From NCBI GenBank assembly GCA_902706205.1, contig CACSKA010000002.1:434001-498000 (forward strand): a DNA stretch of 64,000 nt, given 5' to 3'. The notes under the pieces were generated by a model, which did no database searches, was not told where the DNA came from, and saw only the letters and a list, made by a program, of their open reading frames with translations. The DNA is from Chryseobacterium sp. 18061 (lineage in GTDB: Bacteria > Pseudomonadota > Gammaproteobacteria > Enterobacterales > Enterobacteriaceae). The position numbers and the translations under genes were made by a program. How positions within the stretch are numbered: position 1 is the stretch's first letter; the number at the start of each line of letters is the position of its first letter. Below are positions 27,563 through 35,936 of this stretch, in pieces.

Positions 27563-28225
27563 ATGAAAACAGAGCACAGCACCTTCTCCCTCAGCGGTTA
27601 TACGCTTCACCGGATTGATTTCGACCCCGCGACCTTCACCGACACCGATTTACTGTGGCTGCCCCATCACGCTCAGCTTTCGCCTGCTGGCAAAAAGCGA
27701 AAAGCGGAACATCTGGCGGGTCGACTGGCGGCATTTTATGCCTTACAGCAACATGACCTTCGATACATCCCGGCTATCGGCGATAACCGACAACCGCTGT
27801 GGCCCTACGGCTGGTACGGGAGCATCAGCCATAGCGGCACGACTGCACTGGCGGTGGTGTCACGGGAACCGGTTGGGGTGGATCTGGAAACGGTGTGTAG
27901 TACGGAGATTTGTGACGAGATTGCTGACAGTATTCTTTCGCCCGCAGAACATGAATTGCTGAAAAGTTCTGAGCTTCCTTTCCCGTTGGCGCTGACGCTG
28001 GCGTTTAGCGCCAAAGAGAGCGTATATAAGGCGTTAAGTTTCGCGACCAACGACATCCCCGGTTTTACGGCCGCCCACGTTGTGGCGATTAACGGGCAAC
28101 ACATCACGGTGCAGCTGACCGCCGCCTTTGCCCCCGCGCTGGCGGGGCGAATTTGTCGGCTGGCATGGCTGCGGATCAATAATCAGCTCGTGACCCTATT
28201 GCCAAAAACTCTCCAGTCGGCGTAG
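27563..28225 (+). CDS. entD: 4'-phosphopantetheinyl transferase EntD
   Basis: Sfp-type transferase of 220 residues (E. coli about 206) that attaches phosphopantetheine from CoA to EntB Ser and EntF Ser. Motifs: GSISHS at 86-91, GVDLE at 105-109 (Mg ligands) and FSAKESVYKA at 148-157. The 3' end overlaps the convergent acetyltransferase gene by 30 bp. Translation may be dampened by the hairpin over its ribosome site. Confidence 0.95.
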   Translation: MKTEHSTFSLSGYTLHRIDFDPATFTDTDLLWLPHHAQLSPAGKKRKAEHLAGRLAAFYALQQHDLRYIPAIGDNRQPLWPYGWYGSISHSGTTALAVVSREPVGVDLETVCSTEICDEIADSILSPAEHELLKSSELPFPLALTLAFSAKESVYKALSFATNDIPGFTAAHVVAINGQHITVQLTAAFAPALAGRICRLAWLRINNQLVTLLPKTLQSA

Positions 28226-28897
28226 CTGCTGACCTTTATCATCAAAATTGCTTTCACCAAGCCAGGCCTGAAGCGCGGTATTAATCGCGGGCCATTCGCC
28301 GTCAATTATTGATAACCAGTCGCTATCGCGGTTACGGCCTTTGCGCACCATTTTTTGACGGACACGGCCCTCGAAGGTGAAGCCGAGGCGCTCCGCAGCC
28401 TGTCGCGACGCGGTGTTCAGGGAATCACATTTCCATTCCACACGGCGATAGCCACAGGCGAAGGCTTCGCGCAGCAGCAGCCAGACCACTTCGGTGCTGA
28501 TGACGCTGCGCTTCATGCGCAGTGACCAGCTGACATGACCGATTTCCACCGTGCCGTTGGCGTGGTCGATTGCCATCAGGCACACCAAGCCTGCAGCGCG
28601 TTCGCTGCGTAAATCAATGACCGCGAATGGCACTAGCGCAGCATCATCCACTTTGCCCTGTAGCCAGGCATTGGCTGCTGCAACGGACGCAGGGCGCTCG
28701 CTGCCGAGCCATGTCCAGTCGCTTTCATCCACCGCCAGGGCGAAAGCCTCGAACAAATCTGCGGCATGATGCGCGGCGTTCAGTGGTTCCAGTCGACAGG
28801 TTCGGCCCGTTAACGGTTTACGTTCCAGTATTCCCGCGCCCTGCCAGTCAGGCAGTGAATCACCCACTAATTGTCCGTACTCGTTGATTTCCGCCAC
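28196..28897 (-). CDS. GNAT-family N-acetyltransferase (RimJ/RimL type)
   Basis: Protein of 233 residues. The RimJ/RimL pattern is visible: R-x-C-R-LEPLNAAHHAADLFEAFA at the front, IGHVSWSLRMKRSVISTEVVWLLLREAF (acetyl-CoA region), and CDSLNTASRQAAERLGFTFEGRVRQKM near the end. The GTG at 28897 is chosen because GGGAGG lies just upstream; a TTG at 28909 lies inside that ribosome site. Substrate unknown. It occupies the place between entD and ybdK where E. coli has hokE. Confidence 0.85.
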   Translation of the reverse strand: MAEINEYGQLVGDSLPDWQGAGILERKPLTGRTCRLEPLNAAHHAADLFEAFALAVDESDWTWLGSERPASVAAANAWLQGKVDDAALVPFAVIDLRSERAAGLVCLMAIDHANGTVEIGHVSWSLRMKRSVISTEVVWLLLREAFACGYRRVEWKCDSLNTASRQAAERLGFTFEGRVRQKMVRKGRNRDSDWLSIIDGEWPAINTALQAWLGESNFDDKGQQLRRLESFWQ

Positions 28898-28973
28898 GCC
28901 GCCTCCCAATAATGATTCATCAAGGTTATATCACTTAACCCTACGACTTCGCATCTTCCCTGGCTGGCGGCGT

Positions 28974-29053
28974 CCTGCTGCCGGGCAGGTTTTTTGTCAT
29001 TCCGAATGAGCGTCTCGCTGAACTGATTTTTTGTCGCCTATACTGACAAAAAA
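28974..29053. promoter_or_regulatory. Two hairpins upstream of ybdK
   Basis: CCTGC (28974-28978) / GCAGG (28985-28989) followed by six T is terminator-like on the plus strand although no plus-strand gene ends nearby. TTTTTTGTC (29027-29035) / GACAAAAAA (29045-29053) is a 9-bp inverted repeat just before the ybdK start. Either may shape ybdK expression or mark a lost small gene. Confidence 0.4.
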
Positions 29054-29069
29054 ACTGCCGGACGTTGCC

Positions 29070-30185
29070 ATGTCACTACCTGAATTTCATATTTCCGATC
29101 CCTACACCCTCGGCATTGAGCTTGAGATGCAGATTGTTAACCCGCCGGGTTTCGACCTGAGTCAGGACTCTTCGAGGCTGATTGATGAGATTGGCGAGAC
29201 GGCTTCGGCAGGTGAGGTCAAACACGACATCACCGAGAGTATGCTGGAGATTGCCACCGGCGTGTGCTACGACATCCACCAGGCCAGCAGCCAGTTTTCC
29301 GCACTTCGCCAGACGGTGCTGAAAGCCGCGTCGAATCAGCACCTGCAAATTTGCGGCGGCGGGACCCATCCGTTCCAGAAATGGCAGCGCCAGGAGGTGT
29401 GCGATAACGAGCGCTACCTGCGCACCCTGGAACAGTTCGGTTATCTTATTCAGCAGGCGACGGTGTTTGGCCAGCATGTTCACGTCGGCTGTCCCAACGG
29501 GGATGACGCCATTTACCTGCTGCACGGCCTGTCGCGTTTTGTGCCACACCTGATTGCCCTCAGCGCCGCATCGCCCTATTTACAGGGCGCAGACAGCAAA
29601 TTCGCCTCGTCGCGTCTTAACGTTTTTTCGGCTTTCCCGGACATGGGCCCGATGCCGTGGGTCGCCAACTGGCAGGAGTTTAAAGGATTATTTCGCCGCC
29701 TGAGCTATACCAGCCTCATCGACAGCATCAAAGATTTGCACTGGGATATTCGCCCCAGCCCGCATTTTGGCACGGTTGAAGTGCGGGTGATGGACACGCC
29801 GCTGACCCTGGCACACGCGGTGAACATAGCCGGGCTGATTCAGGCCATTTCCAGTTGGCTGTTGGAAACACGGCCATTCAAACACACGCCGCAGGATTAC
29901 CTGCTGTACAAATTTAATCGTTTCCAGGCCTGTCGTTACGGGCTGGCGGGCGTGCTAACCGACGTGCATTCGGGGGAACCGTCGACGATATCCGATGACA
30001 TTCAGCGCCTGCTGGAGAAAGTCGCGCCGTGGGCCGATACGCTACAGGCCAGCAGCGCGATTGACGATCTTGCGCGGAGGGTACAACAAGGCTACAGCGA
30101 GGCAGACCGGATGCGTGAATTTATCGCCGACGGTGGCTCGTTGATATCGCTTGTGGAAAAGCACTGTGAAATCTGGGCGGCGTGA
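29070..30185 (+). CDS. ybdK: Carboxylate-amine ligase YbdK (weak glutamate-cysteine ligase)
   Basis: GCS2-type ligase of 371 residues (E. coli 372). Motifs [14 protein letters not shown], the [16 protein letters not shown] segment, the [13 protein letters not shown] loop and [20 protein letters not shown] are all present. The E. coli enzyme has weak gamma-glutamylcysteine-forming activity; its physiological role is unclear. The ATG at 29070 (MSLPEFHIS) aligns with the family; the longer upstream frame is non-homologous. Confidence 0.94.
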   Translation: MSLPEFHISDPYTLGIELEMQIVNPPGFDLSQDSSRLIDEIGETASAGEVKHDITESMLEIATGVCYDIHQASSQFSALRQTVLKAASNQHLQICGGGTHPFQKWQRQEVCDNERYLRTLEQFGYLIQQATVFGQHVHVGCPNGDDAIYLLHGLSRFVPHLIALSAASPYLQGADSKFASSRLNVFSAFPDMGPMPWVANWQEFKGLFRRLSYTSLIDSIKDLHWDIRPSPHFGTVEVRVMDTPLTLAHAVNIAGLIQAISSWLLETRPFKHTPQDYLLYKFNRFQACRYGLAGVLTDVHSGEPSTISDDIQRLLEKVAPWADTLQASSAIDDLARRVQQGYSEADRMREFIADGGSLISLVEKHCEIWAA

Positions 30186-30227
30186 ACCAGAACCGGGCCA
30201 GCAGGGTTGCCGTCAGCGGGCGTTTCC

Positions 30228-30245
30228 AGGACAATGTCCTTTTTT
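30228..30245 (+). terminator. Rho-independent terminator after ybdK
   Basis: AGGAC AAT GTCCT followed by six T: short 5-bp stem with T-run, 43 bp after the ybdK stop and 20 bp before ybdJ. Weak, so read-through into ybdJ is likely. Confidence 0.55.
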
Positions 30246-30265
30246 AACTGCTGATTAACAATACC

Positions 30266-30514
30266 ATGAAGCATCCGCTTGAATCTCTGGTCACCGCTGG
30301 CGGCATTTTGCTGATGGCCTTTTTGTCCTGTTTGCTGCTGCCCGCCCCTTCCCTGGGGCTGACATTGGCGCAAAAATTAGTGTCCGTGTTCCATCTGATG
30401 GATCTCAGCCAGCTGTACACCATCCTGTTCTGCATCTGGTTTTTGGTGCTCGGCGCGCTGGAGTTTTTCCTGCTGCGCTTCGTCTGGCGTCGCTGGTTCT
30501 CACTTGCGGACTAG
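30266..30514 (+). CDS. ybdJ: DUF1158-type small inner-membrane protein YbdJ
   Basis: Protein of 82 residues, equal in length and very similar to E. coli YbdJ. Two hydrophobic segments (GGILLMAFLSCLLL and YTILFCIWFLVLGALEFFLL) and a basic tail RFVWRRWF suggest a two-helix inner-membrane protein. Function unknown. Its 3' end overlaps the convergent esterase gene by 15 bp. Confidence 0.9.
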   Translation: MKHPLESLVTAGGILLMAFLSCLLLPAPSLGLTLAQKLVSVFHLMDLSQLYTILFCIWFLVLGALEFFLLRFVWRRWFSLAD

Positions 30515-32065
30515 CCCGGTAAAATCACGCATCCCTTCCACCAACGCTTCGCACCACGCGGCATAATCATGGCCGCTGGACGACGGGTGGAAGCTGACGC
30601 GATACCCTTTGTCACGCAGCACCTGCTCAAACTCCCGCGTGTTCGGGTAATTTCCGCCGCCGGGACCGCGCGTTTCAAACGTGCCAGCCTGGAGCCAGAA
30701 ACGAATCGGATAGCGCGGCGCCTGCTGATATTGGCGCGTCAGCCAGTCAGTGGCTTCGCCTTTTGGCGCCCACCAGTACGAGCCGGACAGGCTTAGCACA
30801 TTGCCAAACAGGTTCGGATAACGCAGCGCCACCCACGCCGATGCCAGCCCGCCGTAGCTCGACCCCGCCAGCACCGTTTTATCCCGTTGCAGACTCAAGC
30901 CTTTACGATGCAGCCACGGCAGAAGTTCGTGCGCCATAAAATCGGCAAAGCGCGGATTCGGCGGCAGCTCTGCTCCGCGCCGGGCGTTATCCAGCGTATC
31001 GATAAACACCACGTTGACCGGTGGCAGCACGTGGCGCGCAATCAGATCGTCGAGCACGTTGGCAAAATGGTAATCGTCCTGATACTGCTTACCGTCAAAC
31101 AGCAAAAGCGTCCAGCGCGCGGGCTGCGATACGCGTGGGCGATAAATTTTGATTTCGCGCGTGTTGCCGAGAAAATCGCTGTCAATCTGATGGCGCGTCA
31201 GCTGCCCGTACTGAATCGGCTTTTTCATGCGCTGTAAGGTGCAATAACGCACCGGATCCAGCGCCAGTAGCGAATAACGGTTCCAGCGATCGCTGGCAGG
31301 ATTGAGGCTGTCAGGATTGAATGGATCGGCCTGCGCACTGACCAGGATCGCCCGCTGCTGTTCGTGCGGATTACCCTCGATTTTCGGCACGTCCGGGGCC
31401 AACTGGTATTGCATCAGGGTGTCAGCGGGGACGACATAGCTGCGAAACCAGACGTCAGAATTGCCGAGCCGGAAAAGTGGATCGTGCTCGCCCGCAGGCG
31501 ATCCGAGCAGGAACACATTCTTATGCGCCCCACGCCACAGGAACGTCACCCGTTTATGCCGCGAATCGACCGGCTCCACCAGCGGTGTGCCCTCAAGCTG
31601 GCGTGCCTGCCAGAAGGTTTCAGTCGTGGCACCGCGATCAAGCTGTTTCGCCAGGGTTTGCAGTAGCGGGCTGGCGGGGTCCGGTTTGTCGGCGCTGGGA
31701 ATCGCTGATGTTTCTTTCATACGCCACTGAAAATGCCAACGGTCGCCTTCATTACCCTGCAGCACGAGCGTGGTGGTTTGGTTTGGCGGGAGTGAAAAAA
31801 GCAGCGTTTGCGTACCGTCCGCCGGGCCGCCTTCAATCAACGCGCGGATTCGGCGGTTGTCACGGTCGAGTAAACGGGCATCCGTTACGCCTGAAAGCGT
31901 CGCCTGCACATAGTTTTCGCCCAGCTCCGGCAGCTCAAAACAGACCTCCCCGCTGGCATCAAATTTTCCCTTTTGCTCTCCCTGAACGGAAGGCGACTCG
32001 CAGGCCACCGCCGCGGTGGGCACCGTACCCAGCCCAATCAACAGACCACTCCATGCCATCTTCAT
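30500..32065 (-). CDS. Exported enterochelin-esterase-like protein (second Fes homologue)
   Basis: Protein of 521 residues with an N-terminal signal peptide (MKMAWSGLLIGLGTVPTAAVA), so periplasmic rather than cytoplasmic. The N-terminal half includes a beta-sandwich like the Fes N-domain (VTFLWRGAHKNVFLLGSPAGEHDPLF). The C-terminal alpha/beta-hydrolase has the nucleophile motif LAGSSYGGLAS and the terminal His in SSGHDYAAWCEAL. IroE is a known periplasmic esterase of salmochelin but is shorter and lacks the N-domain. Likely acts on ferric or apo catecholates in the periplasm. A Fur-box-like sequence lies about 45 bp upstream. Start 32065 has AGGAA 11 bases upstream. Confidence 0.82.
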   Translation of the reverse strand: MKMAWSGLLIGLGTVPTAAVACESPSVQGEQKGKFDASGEVCFELPELGENYVQATLSGVTDARLLDRDNRRIRALIEGGPADGTQTLLFSLPPNQTTTLVLQGNEGDRWHFQWRMKETSAIPSADKPDPASPLLQTLAKQLDRGATTETFWQARQLEGTPLVEPVDSRHKRVTFLWRGAHKNVFLLGSPAGEHDPLFRLGNSDVWFRSYVVPADTLMQYQLAPDVPKIEGNPHEQQRAILVSAQADPFNPDSLNPASDRWNRYSLLALDPVRYCTLQRMKKPIQYGQLTRHQIDSDFLGNTREIKIYRPRVSQPARWTLLLFDGKQYQDDYHFANVLDDLIARHVLPPVNVVFIDTLDNARRGAELPPNPRFADFMAHELLPWLHRKGLSLQRDKTVLAGSSYGGLASAWVALRYPNLFGNVLSLSGSYWWAPKGEATDWLTRQYQQAPRYPIRFWLQAGTFETRGPGGGNYPNTREFEQVLRDKGYRVSFHPSSSGHDYAAWCEALVEGMRDFTGLVRK

Positions 32066-32107
32066 TACGTGCTTTTTCCTGTAGAAATGGGAAAACAACG
32101 TTAATGC

Positions 32108-32130
32108 AAATGGGAATAGTTTTCAATATC
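32108..32130. promoter_or_regulatory. Candidate Fur box upstream of the second esterase
   Basis: GGGAATAGTTTTCAATATC (32112-32130) matches the Fur 19-mer at 12 positions, and TGGGAAT-A-GTTTTCA fits the 7-1-7 inverted pattern. Same score as the fes-fepA sites, but a single copy. Confidence 0.5.
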
Positions 32131-32170
32131 ACATAAAAGAGGGATAATAAAATGCTCGCCGTCGATGTGC

Positions 32171-32209
32171 TTGAATGGGCCTACCGTGCTGAATCGTAAG
32201 CCCATTCAA
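32171..32209. repeat. 10-bp inverted repeat downstream of ramA
   Basis: TTGAATGGGC (32171-32180) and GCCCATTCAA (32200-32209) are perfect complements with a 19-nt loop, 15 bp after the ramA stop. No T-run on either side; probable mRNA end structure rather than a classical terminator. Confidence 0.5.
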
Positions 32210-32223
32210 ATACGCGCGGCCAG

Positions 32224-32565
32224 CTAATGCGCGCGGCTTTGGTTCTCTTTACGCCACGCACCAGGCGGCTGCTTGAAGGTGCGCGTAAACACGCGAGTAA
32301 ACGTCTGCTGTGAGTCAAAACCGTACTTCAGGCAAATGTCGTACACCTTCTGATCGGTATCGCGTAATTCCTGTGCCGCTAACCGCAATTTGCGCTCGCG
32401 AATATAGCGGCCAAGGCTTTCCCCTTTTTGCTGCATAAACAGGCGCTGCAAATGCCATTTCGAATATCCCGCATGTCGGGCGATATCGTCAATGCGCAGC
32501 GGCTGATGCAGGTTGTCGTCAATCCACTCGACGATGGTGTCAATAACCTGAGCGGAAATCGTCAT
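32224..32565 (-). CDS. ramA: AraC-type multidrug-resistance activator RamA
   Basis: Single-domain AraC/XylS regulator of 113 residues, nearly identical in pattern to RamA of Klebsiella, Salmonella and Enterobacter. It has two helix-turn-helix segments, RIDDIARHAGYSKWHLQRLF and QKVYDICLKYGFDSQQTFTRVF. RamA activates marbox promoters such as acrAB-tolC and lowers porin expression. ATG 32565 with AGGAAGG upstream; the longer frame runs into the romA end. Regulated by RamR through the operator at 33755-33774, with romA upstream in the same orientation. Confidence 0.95.
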   Translation of the reverse strand: MTISAQVIDTIVEWIDDNLHQPLRIDDIARHAGYSKWHLQRLFMQQKGESLGRYIRERKLRLAAQELRDTDQKVYDICLKYGFDSQQTFTRVFTRTFKQPPGAWRKENQSRAH

Positions 32566-32596
32566 ACCTTCCTCCCTTTTCTGAACTGTAAGGTGG

Positions 32597-33697
32597 TTAT
32601 TCCCACCAGGTACGGAACTGCTGATCACGATTGGCAACCCACACTGGCTCACCCTGAACCGGCGTTAGCAGGCGATAATCTTTCCCTTCGCTGAAGGTGC
32701 TCAGCTGTTTGTACGGGTCATCCCAGGTATGTTTCGCCAGAACAAATCGCCCTGCATGGCCCGGTAATACCGCACGGGCGTTCAGGTCGACCGCAGCCTG
32801 CGCTGTTTCTTCCGGGAGCATATGAATGTATTTCCAGTCCTGGTCGTACTGGCCGTTTTCCATAATGGCTAAATCAACGTGACCAAACTGCTCACCGATG
32901 GCCTTGAAGTGCGGGCCATAGCCGCTGTCACCGCTGTAATAAATATTCTGCTCTGGCGTTACGAACATGAAACTGCCCCATAACGTCTGATTGCGCTTCA
33001 GACCACGGCCGGAGAAATGGCGCGCCGGAAGCACATGCACGGTCAGTTCATCGCTGATGTCGACCTGTTGCTGCCAGTCCGCTTCGGTAATGATCGCGCT
33101 GTCCATTCCCCAATAACGCAGGTGCGATCCGACGCCCAGCGGGGTGACAACGCGTTTAATCTTCGGCATCAGCGCCTTGATAGTGGCGTGATCCAGATGA
33201 TCGTAATGGTCGTGAGAGATGATGAGCAGATCGATGTCCGGCATCGCTGCGGCGGTCCACGGGTACTCCCCTTCAAATGCTTTATTGAGGAATGAGAACG
33301 GCGCGGCGTAGCTGCTGAACACCGGGTCAATCAGGATGCGCTTTCCGGCGAGCTGCAAATACCAGGATGAATGGCCGAGCCAAATCATCACATCCTGCTG
33401 CACAGGAAGGCTCGCGAGATCGGTTTTGACCATCGGCAATGGCTGCTCTGGTCGAGCGTTCGGACGTTTAGTGGTCAGAAACTCCCAAATTGCACGCGGC
33501 ATACTTTTCTGCCCGGACCAGCTTGGCGTCGGCTGCTGGTTATGAAACTGACCGTCGTGATAGTGCGCGGAGGTTTCCACAGCATTCAACTGTGCGCCCT
33601 GCGGCGCCTTGCCGAAACCGGCATTCAACACGAACGGTAAACTCGCTGCACTGGCAATTAACATAATGACAACCACACTTAAAAGAGGACGCTGCAT
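32597..33697 (-). CDS. romA: Metallo-beta-lactamase-fold protein RomA
   Basis: Protein of 366 residues with an N-terminal hydrophobic signal or anchor (LLSVVVIMLIASAASLPFVL) and a metallo-beta-lactamase fold of the NAPE-PLD-like type. The metal motif SHDHYDHLDH is at 161-170, with later ligands in YYSGDSGYG and LPGHAGRF. RomA is named for effects on outer-membrane proteins; enzymatic substrate is unknown. The gene is upstream of ramA in the same orientation (31 bp gap), consistent with the romA-ramA unit of Klebsiella and Enterobacter. Confidence 0.92.
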   Translation of the reverse strand: MQRPLLSVVVIMLIASAASLPFVLNAGFGKAPQGAQLNAVETSAHYHDGQFHNQQPTPSWSGQKSMPRAIWEFLTTKRPNARPEQPLPMVKTDLASLPVQQDVMIWLGHSSWYLQLAGKRILIDPVFSSYAAPFSFLNKAFEGEYPWTAAAMPDIDLLIISHDHYDHLDHATIKALMPKIKRVVTPLGVGSHLRYWGMDSAIITEADWQQQVDISDELTVHVLPARHFSGRGLKRNQTLWGSFMFVTPEQNIYYSGDSGYGPHFKAIGEQFGHVDLAIMENGQYDQDWKYIHMLPEETAQAAVDLNARAVLPGHAGRFVLAKHTWDDPYKQLSTFSEGKDYRLLTPVQGEPVWVANRDQQFRTWWE

Positions 33698-33754
33698 ATC
33701 CTGGCCCGATGACACGCTCCATCCGGCTGGAGACAATTAGGAGAAAACTTGATT

Positions 33755-33774
33755 ATGAGTGAGTAAGCACTCAT
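33755..33774. promoter_or_regulatory. RamR operator
   Basis: ATGAGTGAGTAAGCACTCAT: the arms ATGAGTG and CACTCAT with a 6-bp spacer are the palindrome recognised by RamR in Salmonella. It sits in the romA-ramR divergent gap, 58 bp before romA, where it can repress romA-ramA and ramR itself. Confidence 0.92.
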
Positions 33775-33890
33775 TATAGGAAGGACGCGAAAGTCGTCAA
33801 GCCGATTTTCAATTTTTGACATTCAACATTGAAGTGCTGTCAGGGGCATGTTTCAATCGGTGTCTTTTCTAACCTGAGAGGTAAGGTGTA

Positions 33891-34472
33891 GTGGCTCGTC
33901 CTAAGAGTGAAGACAAAAAACAAGCGTTACTGGAAGCCGCGACGGCCGCTATTGCTCAGCAAGGCATCGCCGCCTCAACGGCCCTGATCGCCCGCAATGC
34001 GGGGGTTGCCGAGGGAACGCTGTTTCGTTATTTCGCCACCAAAGACGACCTGCTCAACACCCTTTACCTGCATCTGAAAAGCTCGCTGTGTGAGACCATG
34101 CTGACGGGCATTACCGATGCCGTCACGCCGAAAGATTTCACGCGCTGCATCTGGAACAGCTACATTTCCTGGGGCGTGCGTAATCCCGTCGGCCATAAAG
34201 CGATTCGCCGTATGGCTGTCAGCGAAAAAATCACCGCAGAAACCAAGCAGCAGGTCACCGACATGTTCCCGGACCTGCACAAACTGTGTCAGCGTTCGGT
34301 GCGCAATATCTTCCTCACTACCGCCTTTCAGGCCTTTGGTGACGCGCTGTTTTTATCGCTCGCCGAAACCACCATCGAATTTGCCAGCCATGAACCTGAG
34401 CGCGCAAACGATTTAACCGCCCTCGGATTTGAAGCCATGTGGCTGGCACTGGCCGAAGAAACCACCGCATGA
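33891..34472 (+). CDS. ramR: TetR-family repressor RamR
   Basis: Protein of 193 residues. The N-terminal TetR helix-turn-helix is [27 protein letters not shown]; the remainder is the all-helical ligand domain that binds bile salts, dyes and drugs in Salmonella RamR. GTG start at 33891. No truncation is seen, so repression of ramA should be intact. It overlaps ybdF by 4 bp (ATGA). Confidence 0.94.
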   Translation: MARPKSEDKKQALLEAATAAIAQQGIAASTALIARNAGVAEGTLFRYFATKDDLLNTLYLHLKSSLCETMLTGITDAVTPKDFTRCIWNSYISWGVRNPVGHKAIRRMAVSEKITAETKQQVTDMFPDLHKLCQRSVRNIFLTTAFQAFGDALFLSLAETTIEFASHEPERANDLTALGFEAMWLALAEETTA

Positions 34473-34837
34473 ATGGCGACGCATTAGTCAAACACGCGCA
34501 CCAGTTTGCGCTGGAACTGCCCTTCACCGAACAAAGCTGGCCATTTGGCCCGGAATATGATGTGTATCGCGTCGGCGGTAAAATCTTCATGATTGCCATG
34601 ACCCTGCGCGGAAAACCACTTATCAATCTGAAAGCCGACCCGCAGAAAGCCCTGCTGCATCAGGAAATTTATAAAAGCATTGAGCCGGGTTATCACATGA
34701 ACAAAAAGCACTGGATAACCGTTTACGGCGGTGACGACATCAGCCCCGAACTGGTGGAGGATTTAATCACCGACTCCTGGCACAAGGTGGTCGATAAACT
34801 GCCGAAGCGCGCTCAGAAACACCTGCGCCCGCAGTGA
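34469..34837 (+). CDS. ybdF: YjbR/MmcQ-family protein YbdF
   Basis: Protein of 122 residues, close to E. coli YbdF. YjbR fold: [20 protein letters not shown] followed by [10 protein letters not shown] and a helical C-terminus ([14 protein letters not shown]). Proteins of this CyaY-like fold have been suggested to bind DNA, but the role is unknown. The ATG at 34469 overlaps the ramR stop, so it is coupled to ramR here. Confidence 0.9.
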   Translation: MNGDALVKHAHQFALELPFTEQSWPFGPEYDVYRVGGKIFMIAMTLRGKPLINLKADPQKALLHQEIYKSIEPGYHMNKKHWITVYGGDDISPELVEDLITDSWHKVVDKLPKRAQKHLRPQ

Positions 34838-34852
34838 TTTTCTGGCGCAAAC

Positions 34853-34883
34853 GATAAGTGTTATCGCATTTTTGACACTTATC
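34853..34883. promoter_or_regulatory. Inverted repeat upstream of nfsB
   Basis: GATAAGTG (34853-34860) and CACTTATC (34876-34883) are perfect 8-bp complements with a 15-bp spacer, about 75 bp before the nfsB start. Could be an operator or a hairpin ending the ramR-ybdF transcript. nfsB responds to MarA/Rob-type activators in E. coli; I cannot assign a clear marbox here. Confidence 0.4.
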
Positions 34884-34957
34884 ATTTGCCGACACTCCCT
34901 GTACTCTGCTCCCACTGAACGCGCTTAAGGCGCTGTAATCCTTGAAGGGGAGTCATC

Positions 34958-35611
34958 ATGGACATTATTTCTGTTGCGTTAAAACGCCATTCAACCAAAG
35001 CCTTCGACGCAAGCATGAAGCTGAGCGATGAACAGGCCGAAAACCTGAAAACCCTGTTGCAGTACAGTCCCTCCAGCACCAACTCTCAGCCGTGGCACTT
35101 TATCGTTGCCAGCACCGACGAAGGCAAAGCGCGCGTCGCGAAATCTGCCGCCGGTGGTTTCGTGTTCAACGAAAGCAAAATGCTGAATGCATCCCACGTG
35201 GTGGTATTCTGCGCCAAAACGTCGATGGACGATGCATGGCTAGAAAAAGTGGTCGATCAGGAAGAAATTGATGGCCGTTTTGCGACCCCGGAAGCAAAAG
35301 CAGGCAACCAAAAAGGCCGTGTGTTCTTTGCCGACTTGCACCGCAAAGAGCTGAAAGATGATGCACACTGGATGCAGAAACAGGTTTACCTGAACGTCGG
35401 TAACTTCTTGCTCGGCGTAGCGGCAATGGGTCTCGATGCCGTACCAATTGAAGGTTTTGATGCGGCGGTGATGGACAAAGAGTTTGGCCTGACCGAGAAA
35501 GGCTTCACCAGCGTGGTGGTGGTGCCGGTTGGCCGTCACAGCGTGGAAGATTTCAACGCCGCGCTACCGAAATCTCGTCTGCCGCAGAGCACGACGCTGA
35601 CTGAGATTTAA
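34958..35611 (+). CDS. nfsB: Oxygen-insensitive NAD(P)H nitroreductase NfsB / dihydropteridine reductase
   Basis: FMN-dependent nitroreductase of 217 residues, the E. coli NfsB length. Features: [18 protein letters not shown] at the N-terminus, [21 protein letters not shown] (FMN binding) and [27 protein letters not shown]. Reduces nitrofurans and other nitroaromatics by two-electron steps. GGGGAG ribosome site upstream. Confidence 0.95.
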   Translation: MDIISVALKRHSTKAFDASMKLSDEQAENLKTLLQYSPSSTNSQPWHFIVASTDEGKARVAKSAAGGFVFNESKMLNASHVVVFCAKTSMDDAWLEKVVDQEEIDGRFATPEAKAGNQKGRVFFADLHRKELKDDAHWMQKQVYLNVGNFLLGVAAMGLDAVPIEGFDAAVMDKEFGLTEKGFTSVVVVPVGRHSVEDFNAALPKSRLPQSTTLTEI

Positions 35612-35648
35612 GGTTACAGCCCGGTCTGTGTACTGCGACCGGGCCTTT

Positions 35649-35936
35649 TCAGTAAAGCTGGATCAGCGGTGATTCCACGCCGCAGGCCAACGCGTACCGC
35701 GTCAGGGTATCCAGACTGGCGCGTGTCACATTAGCTTCCATTCGCGATACTGTCGGCGCGCTAACGCCCATGCGCTGGGCGACCTGAGAACGGGTTAAGC
35801 CCGCGTGTGCCCGCCATTGCGCCAGCATTTCGCGCAATCTTTCCTGACGGAGTTCTGCATCGTAAGCCACCTGCACGCCTGGCAGCGCCAGCATCTCTGC
35901 TCGCACATCATCCCAGTTAATGATTTTCTTGCTCAT
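35649..35936 (-). CDS. XRE-type antitoxin of a RelE/HigB-like module
   Basis: Protein of 95 residues with a helix-turn-helix (AGLTRSQVAQRMGVSAPTVSRMEANVTRASLDTL). Its start overlaps the end of the upstream toxin gene by 20 bp. Toxin-first order and an HTH antitoxin match HigBA-like modules. Expected to neutralise the toxin and autorepress the pair. Confidence 0.85.
   Translation of the reverse strand: MSKKIINWDDVRAEMLALPGVQVAYDAELRQERLREMLAQWRAHAGLTRSQVAQRMGVSAPTVSRMEANVTRASLDTLTRYALACGVESPLIQLY

Noticed and set aside
28910..29069. hokE-type toxin gene as in E. coli at this locus
   Set aside because: No Hok-like short membrane peptide could be found in any frame; only the hairpins remain.
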